This document shows positions 54,136 through 63,029 of a DNA stretch of 64,000 nt, piece after piece; within the stretch, counting starts at the first letter, position 1; the number at the start of each line of letters is the position of its first letter. The position numbers and the translations under genes are program-made. Location of the stretch: NCBI GenBank assembly GCA_963575745.1, contig CAUYUJ010018537.1, forward strand, positions 53,501 through 117,500, written 5' to 3'. The notes beneath the pieces are model-generated. The model was not told the DNA's origin. It worked only from the letters and a program-made list of their open reading frames with translations, and did no database searches. Origin of the DNA: Prorocentrum cordatum (lineage: Eukaryota > Sar > Dinophyceae > Prorocentrales > Prorocentraceae).

Positions 54136-54475
54136 TCTCCTCCTCCTCCTCCTCCTCCTCCTTCTCCTCCTCCCTCCTCCTCCTCCTCCTCCTCCTCCTC
54201 CTCATCCTCCTCTTCCTCCTCCCTCCTCCTCCTCCTCCTCCTCCCCTCCTCCCTCCCCTCCTCCTCCTCCTCCTCCTCCTCCTCCTCCTCCTCTCCTCCT
54301 CCTCCTCTCCTCCTCCTCCTCCTCCTCCTCCTCCTCCTCCTCCTCCTCCTCCTCCCTCCTCCTCCTCCTCCTCCTCCTCCTCCTCCTCCTCCCCTCCTCC
54401 TCCTCCTCCTCCTCCTCCTCCTCCTCCTCCTCCTCCCCCTCCTCCTCCCCCTCCTCCTCCCCCTCCCCCCCCTGT
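54136..54475. repeat. Long (CTC)n array
   Basis: About 340 bp of CTC/TCC triplets. A short protein-like stretch (PIHEVFAELREFVTYT, 54090-54135) runs into it from the left and could be an exon end. Confidence 0.96.
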
Positions 54476-54657
54476 TCCCTCTCCCGCCCGCCCGGCGCTC
54501 GGGCGCCGAGGTTCTGCGCGGGGCCGCCGTGGAGGAGTCGTGGGGCAGGCCCGGGGCGCCTCGGGAGATCTGCGCCGGCCTGGGCGCACCGCCTCCCCGC
54601 CTCCCCGCCCCGCGCCCCGCGGGCTGCGGAGAGCGAGGCGGGGAGGCGGCGGCTGCG

Positions 54658-54821
54658 CTGAAGGCGGGCGTGTCCCCCTACAGGGGGATGCTCGACGAGG
54701 AAGAAAGAAATGTTCCAAGCATCTTCCAAAAAATGGTCCAACAGTTCTCAGAAAAGAGTCCCCGGACTATCTTGAAACTGTTTTGGAAGACTCTTCCTGT
54801 AGAGAGACGGGCCCGACTGAA
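54658..54821. mobile_element. MITE family A, copy 5, with 7-bp target duplication
   Basis: The left end is CTGAAGGCGGGCGTGTCCCC, the right end GACGGGCCCGACTGAA. GGCTGCG at 54651-54657 is repeated exactly at 54822-54828. The interior is GC-shifted but retains AGAGTCCCCGGACTAT. Confidence 0.88.
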
Positions 54822-54851
54822 GGCTGCGCAGAGTCTCGGCGAATCTGTTCG

Positions 54852-55212
54852 CCTTGAGCGCGCCGCCCCCTGTCTCCCCCCATCCTCGCTCGCCGCAGTC
54901 TTCTACGGCCTCCGAGGCGCCGAGAGGTCTGAGGGTGGCCCAGCACCGGTGCCGGCGAGCAGGGAGGGGGGGGGAAGATTTTCCAGGTTTTGGGTCCGAG
55001 CACGTCTTCTGCCTCCGTCAAAACATGACCCAGGGCGAAGAGCTGTGCCAGCTGGGCCCCAGGAGTGGTCCGTGGACCGATATTGAGAGGTCTTGGCTTC
55101 ATCCCCCCTCCTGGGCAAATTTCTGGTGCCCCAGCCAGTACAGACCCCCCGCCCGCCTCCACCTTGAGCGTACCTCCCCTCGTCGCCCATCCTCGCTCTC
55201 CGCAGTCTTTTC
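54852..55212. repeat. Duplicated acceptor-like region upstream of the phosphatase-like gene
   Basis: About 50 bp at 54852-54907 (CTTGAGCG, then CCATCCTCGCTCGCCGCAGT) recurs at 55162-55212 with few changes (CCATCCTCGCTCTCCGCAGT). Both copies end in a pyrimidine-rich CGCAG, suitable as a splice or spliced-leader acceptor. The second is 73 bp before the ATG of the next gene. The 300 bp between may be an intron or a duplicated promoter-proximal segment. Confidence 0.65.
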
Positions 55213-55277
55213 CCGTTGTCTCTCCATCCACCGCGGCAGCCGTTTTAGATCGAGCGGGGAAATCATGCCTGGAAGGC

Positions 55278-56543
55278 ATGGCCGGACCACAACTCGACTA
55301 TGAGATACTGGGTGCCGTGAAGGTGAAGGATGGCCTCTTCATCGGGGATGAGCTGGCAGCGGGGGACCTGGAGTTCATCGTGTCGAACAAGGTGACACAC
55401 GTCATAAATTGCGCTGGCCGACAGGTCCCCAACCACTGGCAGTCCATCGGCGTCGCGTACCTAACGTACTACTGGGTTGACGCGGACAACCAGGTCATTC
55501 TGGATCAGCGGGACGTGGTTGCGAATGAGATTTTCGCGTTCATCGAGCAGGCTTTGACGGAAGCGAACAGCATCCTCATCCACTCCGTCCGTGGCCAGTC
55601 CAGGTCATGTTGCGTGCTGTCTGCGTACATGATGAAGAAGTACTGCTGGGGCCTGAGGAAGACGATGGAATTCCTGAGCTTCCGCCGCCCAGACATGAAC
55701 CTCAAGCCCGCATTCCTCGACCAGTTATCTGGCTACGAGAGTTGCCTCATCAGCCAGTCCAACCAGACCTTCAGCCTAGATTGGAACGATGGCAACTTCA
55801 AGAGCCTTGAGTGCGAGGACCTGCTGCTGAGAAACACATACATCAATAGCCAGATGGGTCCACCAGCAGACTTCCAAGTCACTGCGAACGCCGTGAGACC
55901 TCGAAAATTACAATGGAAGGACGAAGATCCGCACGAGGATGGCAGGTTAGAGAAGCCTGCCGGGGCTGACCGCCACAACTTGCAAAACCTGGATCCCAAC
56001 TCGGTGAACGGCTCGCATTTGCGATGCGTGCTGAAGAAGGGCACGGCCATCCCAGGCGTGGATCCGCTCGGGCCGGAGGGCTACCCGAGCCACACCAACC
56101 ACCAGGCGCACCCGGCGCACCAGACCCACCCGAGCCACCAGAGCGCAGAGGCCTGGGCTGGCGTCGCCGCCCCAGAGGTGCCCGAGCACCCCCAGGTCTA
56201 CGGCCCCGGCGCTGGGGTGGGCGTGGGCGGAGGAGCTCCCGTGCGCGCCGTGCCCCTGCCCGCCAAGGCCAACGGCGTCCCCGTCCACTCGCACGCGGTG
56301 CCCGAGGCATGGGCCGAGGGCGAGACGCCAGCACGGCCGCGGGGGGGGGGGGGAGGGGCGCCAAAGCGGGCCTCGCCCGTGAAGATCGCCCCCGGACCTC
56401 CGACGCCGCGTCTTTGCCCGACGCGCGGGCCCCCATGCAGAGCCCTGGAGCCCCTCCCGGAGGACCGAGAAAAGCGAAGTACGTACAGTCGGGGCCCTGA
56501 AGAAGGAACCCTTTTCGTTGGGGAGGGGCTCCGCGTTCCTTGA
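55278..56543 (+). CDS. Dual-specificity phosphatase-like protein, probable pseudophosphatase
   Basis: 421 residues, intronless. Residues about 10-150 form a dual-specificity phosphatase fold: VKDGLFIGDELAAGD, then VTHVINCAGRQVPNHW, then YLTYYWVDADNQV, then the P-loop ILIHSVRGQSRSCCV. The catalytic Cys of the HCxxGxSR signature is Ser103, so dephosphorylation is unlikely; Arg109 is kept, so phosphate binding may persist. A conserved-looking segment follows (WNDGNFKSLECEDLLLRNTY), then a low-complexity His/Pro/Gly/Ala tail from about 270. The ATG at 55278 is chosen because the fold starts right after it. A CGCAG acceptor lies at 55200-55205. The last 19-20 codons and the TGA lie in MITE P copy 2, so the native C-terminus was different or is spliced away. 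The role is inferred as phosphate-binding or scaffold regulation. Confidence 0.82.
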   Translation: MAGPQLDYEILGAVKVKDGLFIGDELAAGDLEFIVSNKVTHVINCAGRQVPNHWQSIGVAYLTYYWVDADNQVILDQRDVVANEIFAFIEQALTEANSILIHSVRGQSRSCCVLSAYMMKKYCWGLRKTMEFLSFRRPDMNLKPAFLDQLSGYESCLISQSNQTFSLDWNDGNFKSLECEDLLLRNTYINSQMGPPADFQVTANAVRPRKLQWKDEDPHEDGRLEKPAGADRHNLQNLDPNSVNGSHLRCVLKKGTAIPGVDPLGPEGYPSHTNHQAHPAHQTHPSHQSAEAWAGVAAPEVPEHPQVYGPGAGVGVGGGAPVRAVPLPAKANGVPVHSHAVPEAWAEGETPARPRGGGGGAPKRASPVKIAPGPPTPRLCPTRGPPCRALEPLPEDREKRSTYSRGPEEGTLFVGEGLRVP

Positions 56544-56665
56544 TTGTTTCGCAGCTCGCCTCAGGTTTTCCTTATGTTTTCGATCACAAATCGAAGTTTA
56601 ACTTATGGAAAAAAGAGGCCTCGTTCCTTATTGAGGGTTCCTTCGGCTAAAACGCTTCGACTGTA
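56484..56665. mobile_element. MITE family P, copy 2, overlapping the gene end
   Basis: 182 bp. The left end is TACAGTCGGGGCCCTGA, the right end CTTCGACTGTA. It is nearly identical to 53799-53978 for its first 100 bp. Flanking TA fits a TA target. It contributes the final codons and stop of the phosphatase-like ORF. Confidence 0.87.
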
Positions 56666-57154
56666 CCTCCCGGTGCGATTGCTCCGAGTCGCCAGAGGTC
56701 TGCGACTGGGTCGTCCAGGGTGCCCGCTGCCCGGTGGCTTTCGACTGCCTCGCGGCCCGCCGCGCTCGATCGGCTCGGCCCGGTCGGCTGCTGCGCCGCC
56801 TCGTCCTGCTGCGCTGCGTCTTCGCTCGGTCGGTTTCGGCCTCGCTGTCGGCCTTGCCGGTTCGTGATGCAGGTGTCGCTTTCCCTGCAGGCATCTGTGG
56901 GGAGTCGGTCTCGGTTTAGCTATTGGTCCCGGCATCGTCGTGGGCATCTTGGTTTCGGCATATATGGTCGGTTTTTGATCTTGGTCCCGGCATCGTCGTG
57001 GGCATCCGTGGTGCGCGCTCTCCCTGCAGGCTGGTGCAGCACCCTGCCGCGCCGGCCCCCGGCGCGGCCCAGGGGGGCCGAGCAGCGGCCTACGACAGCA
57101 ACGACACGAGGCTCGCAGAGGGAAGGGCGCCCTCCGTGGCCGAAGGCCCCAAGC
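56666..57154. other. Gene-free spacer with a short reiterated word
   Basis: Contains GGTCCCGGCATCGTCGTGGGCATC twice (about 56926 and 56984), i.e. a tandem duplication with a period of about 58 bp. No gene recognised. Confidence 0.45.
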
Positions 57155-57320
57155 ATCATGTCGGGCGTGTCCCCCCACAGGGGGATCTTCGACGAAAAAT
57201 AATAATAATATATATTTTTATATATATATGTATATATATATATAAAAGGCCAAACAATTATCAAAAAAAAGTCCCCGGACTATTTGGGGACTATTTTTTA
57301 TTATTTTGGCCCTCGCATCC
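57155..57320. mobile_element. MITE family A, copy 6, right end eroded
   Basis: Starts ATCATGTCGGGCGTGTCCCC and has GGGATCTTCGACGAAAAATA and AAGTCCCCGGACTATTTGGG, with an inserted (AT)n tract at 57203-57245. The terminal CCCGACTTAA is missing. Confidence 0.78.
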
Positions 57321-57734
57321 TTCTCGGGCGTCCTTATGATCCGGGACAGTTAGGGACCGTTTTCTGATTCATTGTTCTGCCGATCGGCGCGGGCCCTCGG
57401 ACCCCCGCTCCACCCCCCCGTGGAGCCGTGGATTAGCTCTTGGCTGCTTTTTGGCGCCTGTTTCAGGCAGGTGGGGTCCCCCCCTAATGGACGCCCTGTT
57501 GCAGACAGTCGCGCTGAGCAGAGGTCTGGAGCCAGACCGCCCCCCCCCCCTCCCTCTCCCCTTCCGCCCATGGTCGCAACGCGGAATATAAACAAAAATA
57601 AATAAAAATAAAAAAACGCCCACTCACACGTCACGAGGGGCAGCCGCGGCCGTGTCCGCGACCTCGCGGCCTGGATTCTGGGGCGACAGCCCACGGCTGT
57701 GCGGTCCCAGGGAGATTCGAGGGTGGACAGACCT

Positions 57735-57892
57735 CCTACCCTGACACGTCGATTAAGGAATTGGCGGTTTTCGGTTTGCGAGAGGGCGCCGCGGCCGTCA
57801 TTTTTGCGGGTCCGGGTCCGTCGGTTTCGGTCCTAGGTCGTTTTCACGAAGGGGATGTTTACTAAAGGGAGGTTTGTCCACCGCCGAGAGAT
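57735..57892. repeat. Dispersed repeat D, copy 1 (empty site for MITE T)
   Basis: Begins after GACCTCCTACCC with TGACACGTCGATTAAGGAAT, continues with GCGAGAGGGCGCCGCGGCCG, and ends TTTACTAAAGGGAGGTTTGT. The flank GACCTCC-TA-CCCTGAC is uninterrupted here but split by MITE T in the next copy. Copy 2 begins at 58242, copy 3 at 61053. Confidence 0.75.
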
Positions 57893-58050
57893 GCGTTCCG
57901 CGCGGGGCGCACCTGCGAACAAAAAAGCGTCGCGCACCCGCGCAGGGGGTCGCGGCAGCAGGGCCCGACCCGCGGGGCCGTGGGTATACCGACATGTGCT
58001 TCGCCCACGACGTCGCCAGGCTTTTTTATCAGAGGGTGATAGACCTCCTA

Positions 58051-58239
58051 CGGTAGGTTCGCGTCGTGTCGACTCGTCGCGACCCCGCCGCGGGCGTTCA
58101 AGGTTGAACGCCGCCAGTGGCCCAGAATCGGCCTAATATGGAACGATATGGCAATCGATACGCCGCCGATCGTTCAAGGTTGAACGATCCACGCGATGTC
58201 AGAAACCAACGCTGGGGTCGACACGGCGCAAACCCGCCG
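58051..58239. mobile_element. MITE family T, copy 2
   Basis: 189 bp. Its left end is CGGTAGGTTCGCGTCGTGTC; the right end is CGACACGGCGCAAACCCGCCG. TA (58049-58050) precedes it and TG (58240-58241) follows, probably a mutated TA. It has the same two GTTCAAGGTTGAAC palindromes as copy 1 at 34375. The uninterrupted paralogue at 57730 confirms the boundaries. Confidence 0.88.
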
Positions 58240-58241
58240 TG

Positions 58242-58660
58242 CCCTGACGCGTGGATTCGCGAATTCGCCGTTTTCGGCTCGCGAGAGGGCGTCGCGGCCG
58301 TCATCTTTGGCGGGTCCGGGGCCATCGGCTTCGGTCCCAGGCCGTTTTCACGAAAGGGAGGCTGGCTAAAGGGAGGTTTGTCCCCCGCCGATTCTAGAGG
58401 AATCCAACAGAGCCCGTGCCGACACACTGTGTAGGGAGGAGGTCAGCTGAGCACAGACAGGTCGGCGCTCGGAGCGGATCTCTCTTGGGCCGTCGGTTTC
58501 GGTCCTGGGCCGCGTTCACGAAAGGGAGGCTGGCTAAAGGGAGGTTTGTCCACCGCCGATTCTAGAGGAATCGGACAGAGCCCGTGCCGACACACTGTGC
58601 AGGGAGGAGGTCAGCTGAGCACAGACAGGTCGGCGGTCGGAGCGGATCCCTCTTGGGCCG
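58242..58660. repeat. Repeat D, copy 2, followed by a 168-bp tandem duplication
   Basis: Repeat D occupies 58242-58395. From about 58320, two units of 168 bp share AAAGGGAGGCTGGCTAAAGG, GATTCTAGAGGAATC and GAGCCCGTGCCGACACACTG. No gene seen. Confidence 0.8.
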
Positions 58661-58956
58661 GCGCCGGGCCCCCCCGGCGGCGCCCCCGCCGGCCCGAGAG
58701 ATCTGCGCAGAGCTTCGAACGGCCATCGTGTTGGTATGCCGCCTTCGTTGCCCCGACGCGCCCGTTTTCAAACGCAACACGTCCCGTGCTCAGGACGTCC
58801 GTGTCAACACGTTGCGCGTTGGCTCCGCGTATTGGACCGCGTGTTGGCGAATGTGCCGCGTCGGGCCTACGTCTTCAGCCCACGCGTTGAGCTCCGTATC
58901 GATACGATACGTGTTGCGCCTTGCGTACCGGGGCAGCTAAGTCTGCCGCTTTTTGT

Positions 58957-59141
58957 TCGACTAGACGTAAGAGTGACCTTTCGCCGGAGTGACCTTTGGT
59001 GCGGGCACAGATGGGCCCCCAGGTGGCTGAAAACGAACCGGGAGCAGCGGCTTGCGCGCCCAGGTTTGGTCCCCCCGCCGCCACCAAAAGGCCGCGCACC
59101 AGAGGTCACTCTTACCCAGGGTCGCTCTTGCGTGTAGCCGA
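58957..59141. mobile_element. MITE family R, copy 2
   Basis: The left end is TCGACTAGACGTAAGAGTGA, the right end TCGCTCTTGCGTGTAGCCGA. It matches 23134-23317 throughout (GACCTTTGGTGCGGGCACAG, CACCAGAGGTCACTCTTACC). No exact target duplication remains. Confidence 0.83.
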
Positions 59142-59187
59142 TGTTGGGTCGACCCCGAGGCATCGGGCGCCTTCGCCCTCGTTCCAG

Positions 59188-59259
59188 GTCATCGACGAGG
59201 GCAGGAAGACCATCAAGGTCCGGCCTCCACGGGCCACGGTGCAGAGCTGGGACCGAGAG
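59188..59259 (+). CDS. Possible small exon, unknown protein
   Basis: Twenty-four codons bounded by a pyrimidine-rich acceptor (CCCTCGTTCCAG, AG at 59186-59187) and a GC donor (GAG|GCG at 59260), phase 0 at both ends as in the TIR gene. The frame reads VIDEGRKTIKVRPPRATVQS then WDRE. Too short to assign a family. It lies between MITE R copy 2 and an AT-rich dispersed repeat. Confidence 0.35.
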
Positions 59260-59326
59260 GCGTCGGCGCTCCCTGGCGCCCGACCCCCCCCCCGCTCGGC
59301 ACCCCCGCTCGGCAATGATCAGGAGG

Positions 59327-59482
59327 GGAAAAAACACACAGACACAATTAATCGTCGATTCCCAGAAAATATGGGAAAATATTGGAAGTGGGGGGGAAGA
59401 CAAAAACCGAGAAAATATAGGAAAATATGGGAAATCTTTTTATTTGTGTGTATTTATTTGTGTGTCCCAGTTTCCCTTCAAA
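59327..59482. repeat. AT-rich dispersed repeat, copy 1
   Basis: About 155 bp starting GGGGAAAAAACACACAGACA and ending GTATTTATTTGTGTGTCCCAG. It contains AGAAAATATAGGAAAATATGG twice in altered form. The second copy is at 63571-63728. Its low GC contrasts with its surroundings. Confidence 0.85.
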
Positions 59483-60063
59483 TGAGGCCCGACGGGCCCC
59501 TCTCGGCGCCGCCCCGGCAGGATCCTCTCAAGGAGGGCGCCGACCCTGCCGGCCGCCGACCGACGCGTCTCGAGGGGGCTCGGCTGCCCGAGGCTGCCTG
59601 CGCCACGATGCCTTTTTCACCACCCACCAAACCACCCCAACCCAAACCGCCCCAACCCAACCCGAAGGCTCAGATTTACCCTCGATTTCCAGTGGGGGGG
59701 GGGTCGGGCAACATTGCCAAAACACCTGTGTAACCCTTACCCCCCCCCCCACCCGAAGTTCGGGTCTTCGGGTTGGGTTGGGGTGGTCTGGTAGGTGGTC
59801 ACTTATTGCCGCGGGCCCCGGGCTTCTCGAGCGCCTCCCGGGGGCTCGTGTTTCACCCCGGGCGCCTGTGCCACTCGGCGGCGAGCGCTGGGGGGGAAGC
59901 GAGAAGCAGCTTCTCAGAAGGCCCCGGGGGGGACCTCCGAGCCTTCTGAGCAGGCCCGCCCCTCCTCGTTTCCCCCCCGGGCTCGCCGCCCGTGGCCCCA
60001 AGGGCCGGGAGCGGGCCTCGCGCAGGCCTCAGAGGGCGGCCGTGCTCGTGGCGCTGGGTGCTC
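59483..60063. other. Gene-free spacer
   Basis: C-rich tracts (CCAACCCAAACCGCCCCAAC) and GC-rich sequence. Long overlapping frames lack domains. Confidence 0.3.
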
Positions 60064-60255
60064 GGCATCGCTCGGACGGGTGCACAATGTCTCGGCGAGG
60101 ACCATCGAGGAGCCTCTCCGAACAGCTACTTAGCGGAAGATGCGCGCACGAAATACGGATCAGATACGCGCAGGAAATACGCGCACGAGCACGCGCAGAA
60201 AATACGCGCGCGAACCCCTAGAAAAAAAAACACGGGGAACGGACGGCCGAGCGAC
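60064..60255. repeat. Dispersed repeat with inverted ends, copy 2
   Basis: Shares GGCATCGCTCGGACG, CTCGGCGAGGACCATCGAGG and the end ACGGACGGCCGAGCGACGGC with 1866-1990. It adds an internal ACGCGCACGA-type expansion (about 60140-60210). Confidence 0.5.
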
Positions 60256-60414
60256 GGCAGGGGTGCCGGGGGAGAAGGGCCCAGCGCCGAGGAGAGGACC
60301 CAGGGGTGCGTTTGTTGGCGGACCTGGGCGGGCCGAGAGCGGGGGAGAGTCGGTGGCCAGGGCCCCGGGTTAAGGGGGCCCGGGTGGTGGCAGGGCCCTG
60401 GAGCCCCTGAATTG

Positions 60415-60779
60415 TCGGGGGCGGCAAAGAGGGGGGTGATGACTAGGGGGGGGGGATACACCTTAGGCGATGCTTAAGAGAACTTACGTTTTCGGCCAGA
60501 GTTTCGATTATTCTTAACGTTTCAATGCAAATCTTAAGATTTTAATGGAAATGTTGGGTTTTTATTCAAGTTCTGAGACTATGAATTTCTTAACCCATGA
60601 TTTCTTAAGCATTTCGCAGCGTGTATCATGGCGGGGGCCATGATATTTCCCCAGATCTCATGGCGCCTCTTCTTATTTCATTACGTCCCTGGCCCCCCCC
60701 GCTGGGCCGCGCACATGTCGCCGGTCATGATTTGCATCCCCCCCCCCCTCTTGGACCCCCCCCTCTTGGCCGCTCCCGA
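60415..60779. mobile_element. MITE family B, copy 3, carrying a nested element
   Basis: The left end is TCGGGGGCGGCAAAGAGGGG, the right end CCCCTCTTGGCCGCTCCCGA. AATTG at 60410-60414 recurs at 60781-60785, one base beyond the inferred end. It is longer than the other copies because of the AT-rich element at 60459-60623. Confidence 0.82.
60459..60623. mobile_element. AT-rich TA-target MITE nested in MITE B
   Basis: 165 bp. The left end is CACCTTAGGCGATGCTTAAG, the right end CTTAAGCATTTCGCAGCGTG. TA at 60457-60458 and 60624-60625 flanks it. The homologous site in MITE B copy 2 reads GGATATCATGGCG without the insert, which gives a direct empty-site comparison. Confidence 0.83.
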
Positions 60780-60886
60780 AAATTGTCGGGGGTGGGAAGA
60801 ACCCCCAACAGTTCAAGCAGTGGTGGAAAGCGTCCCGGCTCGCCCATAGCCCCACCAAGCAGTGTTCTAAAACCTTTTTTTTGGTT

Positions 60887-61011
60887 CCCACGAAATGTTC
60901 TTAGAACGTTTCTGGCTGGGGGACCGTCTTGTTTTAACACATCGGGGTTGATGTTCTAAGAACATTGTTTTTGTTCTTAGAACATTTTTGGATTCTAAGA
61001 GCATTTCGTGG
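60887..61011. repeat. Short inverted-repeat element
   Basis: The ends CCCACGAAATGTTCTTAGAA and TTCTAAGAGCATTTCGTGG are complementary. The inner words GATGTTCTAAGAACAT and TGTTCTTAGAACA are themselves palindromic. 125 bp, AT-rich. Confidence 0.72.
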
Positions 61012-61052
61012 TATGACTATGGGAATGCCAGGACGGTCGGTCCCTGCTCAAA

Positions 61053-61195
61053 CAGTGACACGTCGATTAGTGAATTGTCCGTTTTCGGTTCTCGAGAGGG
61101 CGCCGTGGTCGTTATTGTCCAGGCTTGCGCCCGCCAGGTGTGGGCCTCAGGTCGTTTTCACCAAACCACGTTTTACTAAAGGGGGGCCTGTCCAT
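61053..61195. repeat. Dispersed repeat D, copy 3
   Basis: GTGACACGTCGATTAGTGAA, then GAGAGGGCGCCGTGGTCGTT and GGTCGTTTTCACCAAACCAC, ending TTTACTAAAGGGGGGCCTGT. It is followed directly by element G copy 2. Confidence 0.72.
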
Positions 61196-61203
61196 CCCCG
61201 AAA

Positions 61204-61346
61204 TTGGCAAGAATCACTAAACCAGGTTTGCCGTAGATGGTGTTTTTTTCGGGTGACTGCAGTTCCGTTTGGTGGAACGGTCGGAGGAGGGGGGCGTCCC
61301 CCAGTACCCATCACTGAACCAGGTCCCATTAAACCCAGTTCTGCCA
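61204..61346. repeat. Dispersed element G, copy 2
   Basis: Matches 11215-11356 from TTGGCAAGAATCACTAAACC to CCCAGTTCTGCCAACGCCCG with scattered substitutions. Confidence 0.75.
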
Positions 61347-61429
61347 ACGCCCGGGGGAGGCCTGGAGGGAGAGGGGGGCGGGGAGTGGACTCGAGGCCTC
61401 CCAGATGGGGTCCGAGCGGGTGGGGTCAG

Positions 61430-61592
61430 AGGATTCGCGCCGCATCGCCGGTGCATCGGCGGTGCATCGCCGATGCATCGACGATGCGGCTCGATGTGGA
61501 GACCGTGTTTCCCCACGGCGACGTCGGCGGCGCATCGCCGACGTTCCCGATGCATCGCCGACGCATCTCCGATACATCGGCGATGCGGCGCG
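61430..61592. repeat. GCATCGCCGATGCATCGACG minisatellite
   Basis: Degenerate units of 10-12 bp (GCATCGCCGGT, GCATCGGCGGT, GCATCGACGAT, GCATCGCCGAC), partly self-complementary. Confidence 0.82.
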
Positions 61593-61599
61593 ATCCTTC

Positions 61600-62035
61600 G
61601 ACCCCATCTACTCCTCCCCCATCCAGGGGCCTATATAGGCACAGCAAGTAAGAAGTCGGCCTGCCAGCGGGTACGCCACGTAAGTGTCCTGGCCGCCGAT
61701 GGCCCCGGGGGCCCGCAGAAGCCCTTGTGACGCTTCAGGGCTCAAGGTCTGCGAAAGCCTGGGCTGGGGCCCCTCCAGCTGGCGGCGCGCACAAGGGGGT
61801 ACGGGCAGGGGGGAAGGCTTCCTAGAAGGAGGCCGGTTCTTGGACGGCGCCGGCCCTACATCTGCAGACAAGGACCGCGCCCTGTAAGAAGCAGCCTCCT
61901 AAGAGGCCTCCCCCCCCCTCCCCCATGCCCCCCTCCGTGCGCGCCGCCAATCCACAGAGCCGGCCAACTTGAAGAGCCCAGCTTTACACTCGTTTCTGGT
62001 GTGTTCGATGATCCTATGGCCCGAGGCCCGTCTTC
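61600..62035. other. Gene-free spacer
   Basis: GC-rich sequence with a C run at about 61910-61920. No coherent coding frame, RNA or repeat recognised. Confidence 0.3.
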
Positions 62036-62040
62036 CTCCT

Positions 62041-62220
62041 TCGAGTAGGGGATCGACTACAGAGTTCACTTACCCCAGAATCAGTTTTCTCGTCGAATCT
62101 GCGGACAAATACTCAGAATTCTCAGTAGAGTTGCGACGAATCCTGGCGTTGTCGTCGTAGACTCGATCGGGAAACACCAAGTTGGGGGTAAATCGATTCT
62201 GTGGTCGATCCCCTGCTCGA
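62041..62220. mobile_element. Foldback MITE
   Basis: 180 bp. The left end TCGAGTAGGGGATCGACTAC continues to ACAGAGTTCACTTACCCC. The right end is GTGGTCGATCCCCTGCTCGA, preceded by GGGGGTAAATCGATTCT. An inner inverted pair is TCGTCGAATC against GACGAATCC. Confidence 0.8.
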
Positions 62221-62244
62221 CTCATCGTAATTCTCATAACCGTC

Positions 62245-62362
62245 CTACCTGCCCTCCTCCTCCTCCTCCTCCTCCTCCTCCTCCTCCTCCTCCTCCCTCC
62301 TCCTCCTCCTCCTCCTCCTCCTCCTCCTCCTCCTCCTCCTCCTCCTCCTCCTCCTCCTCCTC
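62245..62362. repeat. (CTC)n array
   Basis: CTC triplets with one frame-shifting CCTCCC at about 62297. Confidence 0.96.
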
Positions 62363-63029
62363 GCCCGCGCGGTCCAAGCGGGGACTTCTCGTCCCAGGGA
62401 TACGACGGAGAGGAGGGCCTGGTCTGGCGCGTCCGGCTGAACCTCAGAACCCTGAGAGTTCGACGCAGAGCGTGCCCAAAGATCCCAAGGTTTCTCATCG
62501 TTGGTTTCGTCACCTCTGCAGGGCGCGAGTTCCTCGATGCATAGCCGCCCCAGGCGCCTCGAGGTGCCCGCCAGGCCAGCTGCGCGCAGTTGCATCGCCA
62601 GCCCGGAGGGTTAGAGGTCAGAAGCCGGCGGACAAGGGCAGCCCTGGAGCTCGTTCCGGCTTCAAGAAATCAACGTCGCAGCGGCTTGCGGGAGATTGCA
62701 GCGCGTCCCTGAAGGTTTTTCCGAATCGTTTCCCACTACGTGTCCTGTCAAGTTTTCCCGAAGTTGCCTCCCAGAATTGCCAGAGCTCCTCCGAAGGACC
62801 TTCGGGACGCTTCTGTCCCCCCCCGGTCCTAAATCTTGGCAGCAGCACCGCTCAACGATGTGCTGTCAACCAAGCCTGCAGCGTGGGCATTTCCATTCTT
62901 CTGTGCACGTCGTCCCTGGCTTCGGCTTCTGCCCTTCGATGTTCCACGAAGCGCCTTCGGCTCAGCTCTCCCGAGTCAGATTGCCGCTCACAGGGGTGCC
63001 TCCCTCCCCCCCCCCCCCTTCTTTGTCGT
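62363..63029. other. Region without a supported gene
   Basis: A frame after CCCAG at 62393-62397 (GYDGEEGLVWRVRLNLRTLR) is exon-like but short and lacks a clear donor. The rest is open on both strands without domain signal. Confidence 0.3.

Noticed and set aside
62398-62475. Exon reading GYDGEEGLVWRVRLNLRTLR
   Set aside because: It has a plausible AG acceptor but no convincing donor and is too short to judge alone.
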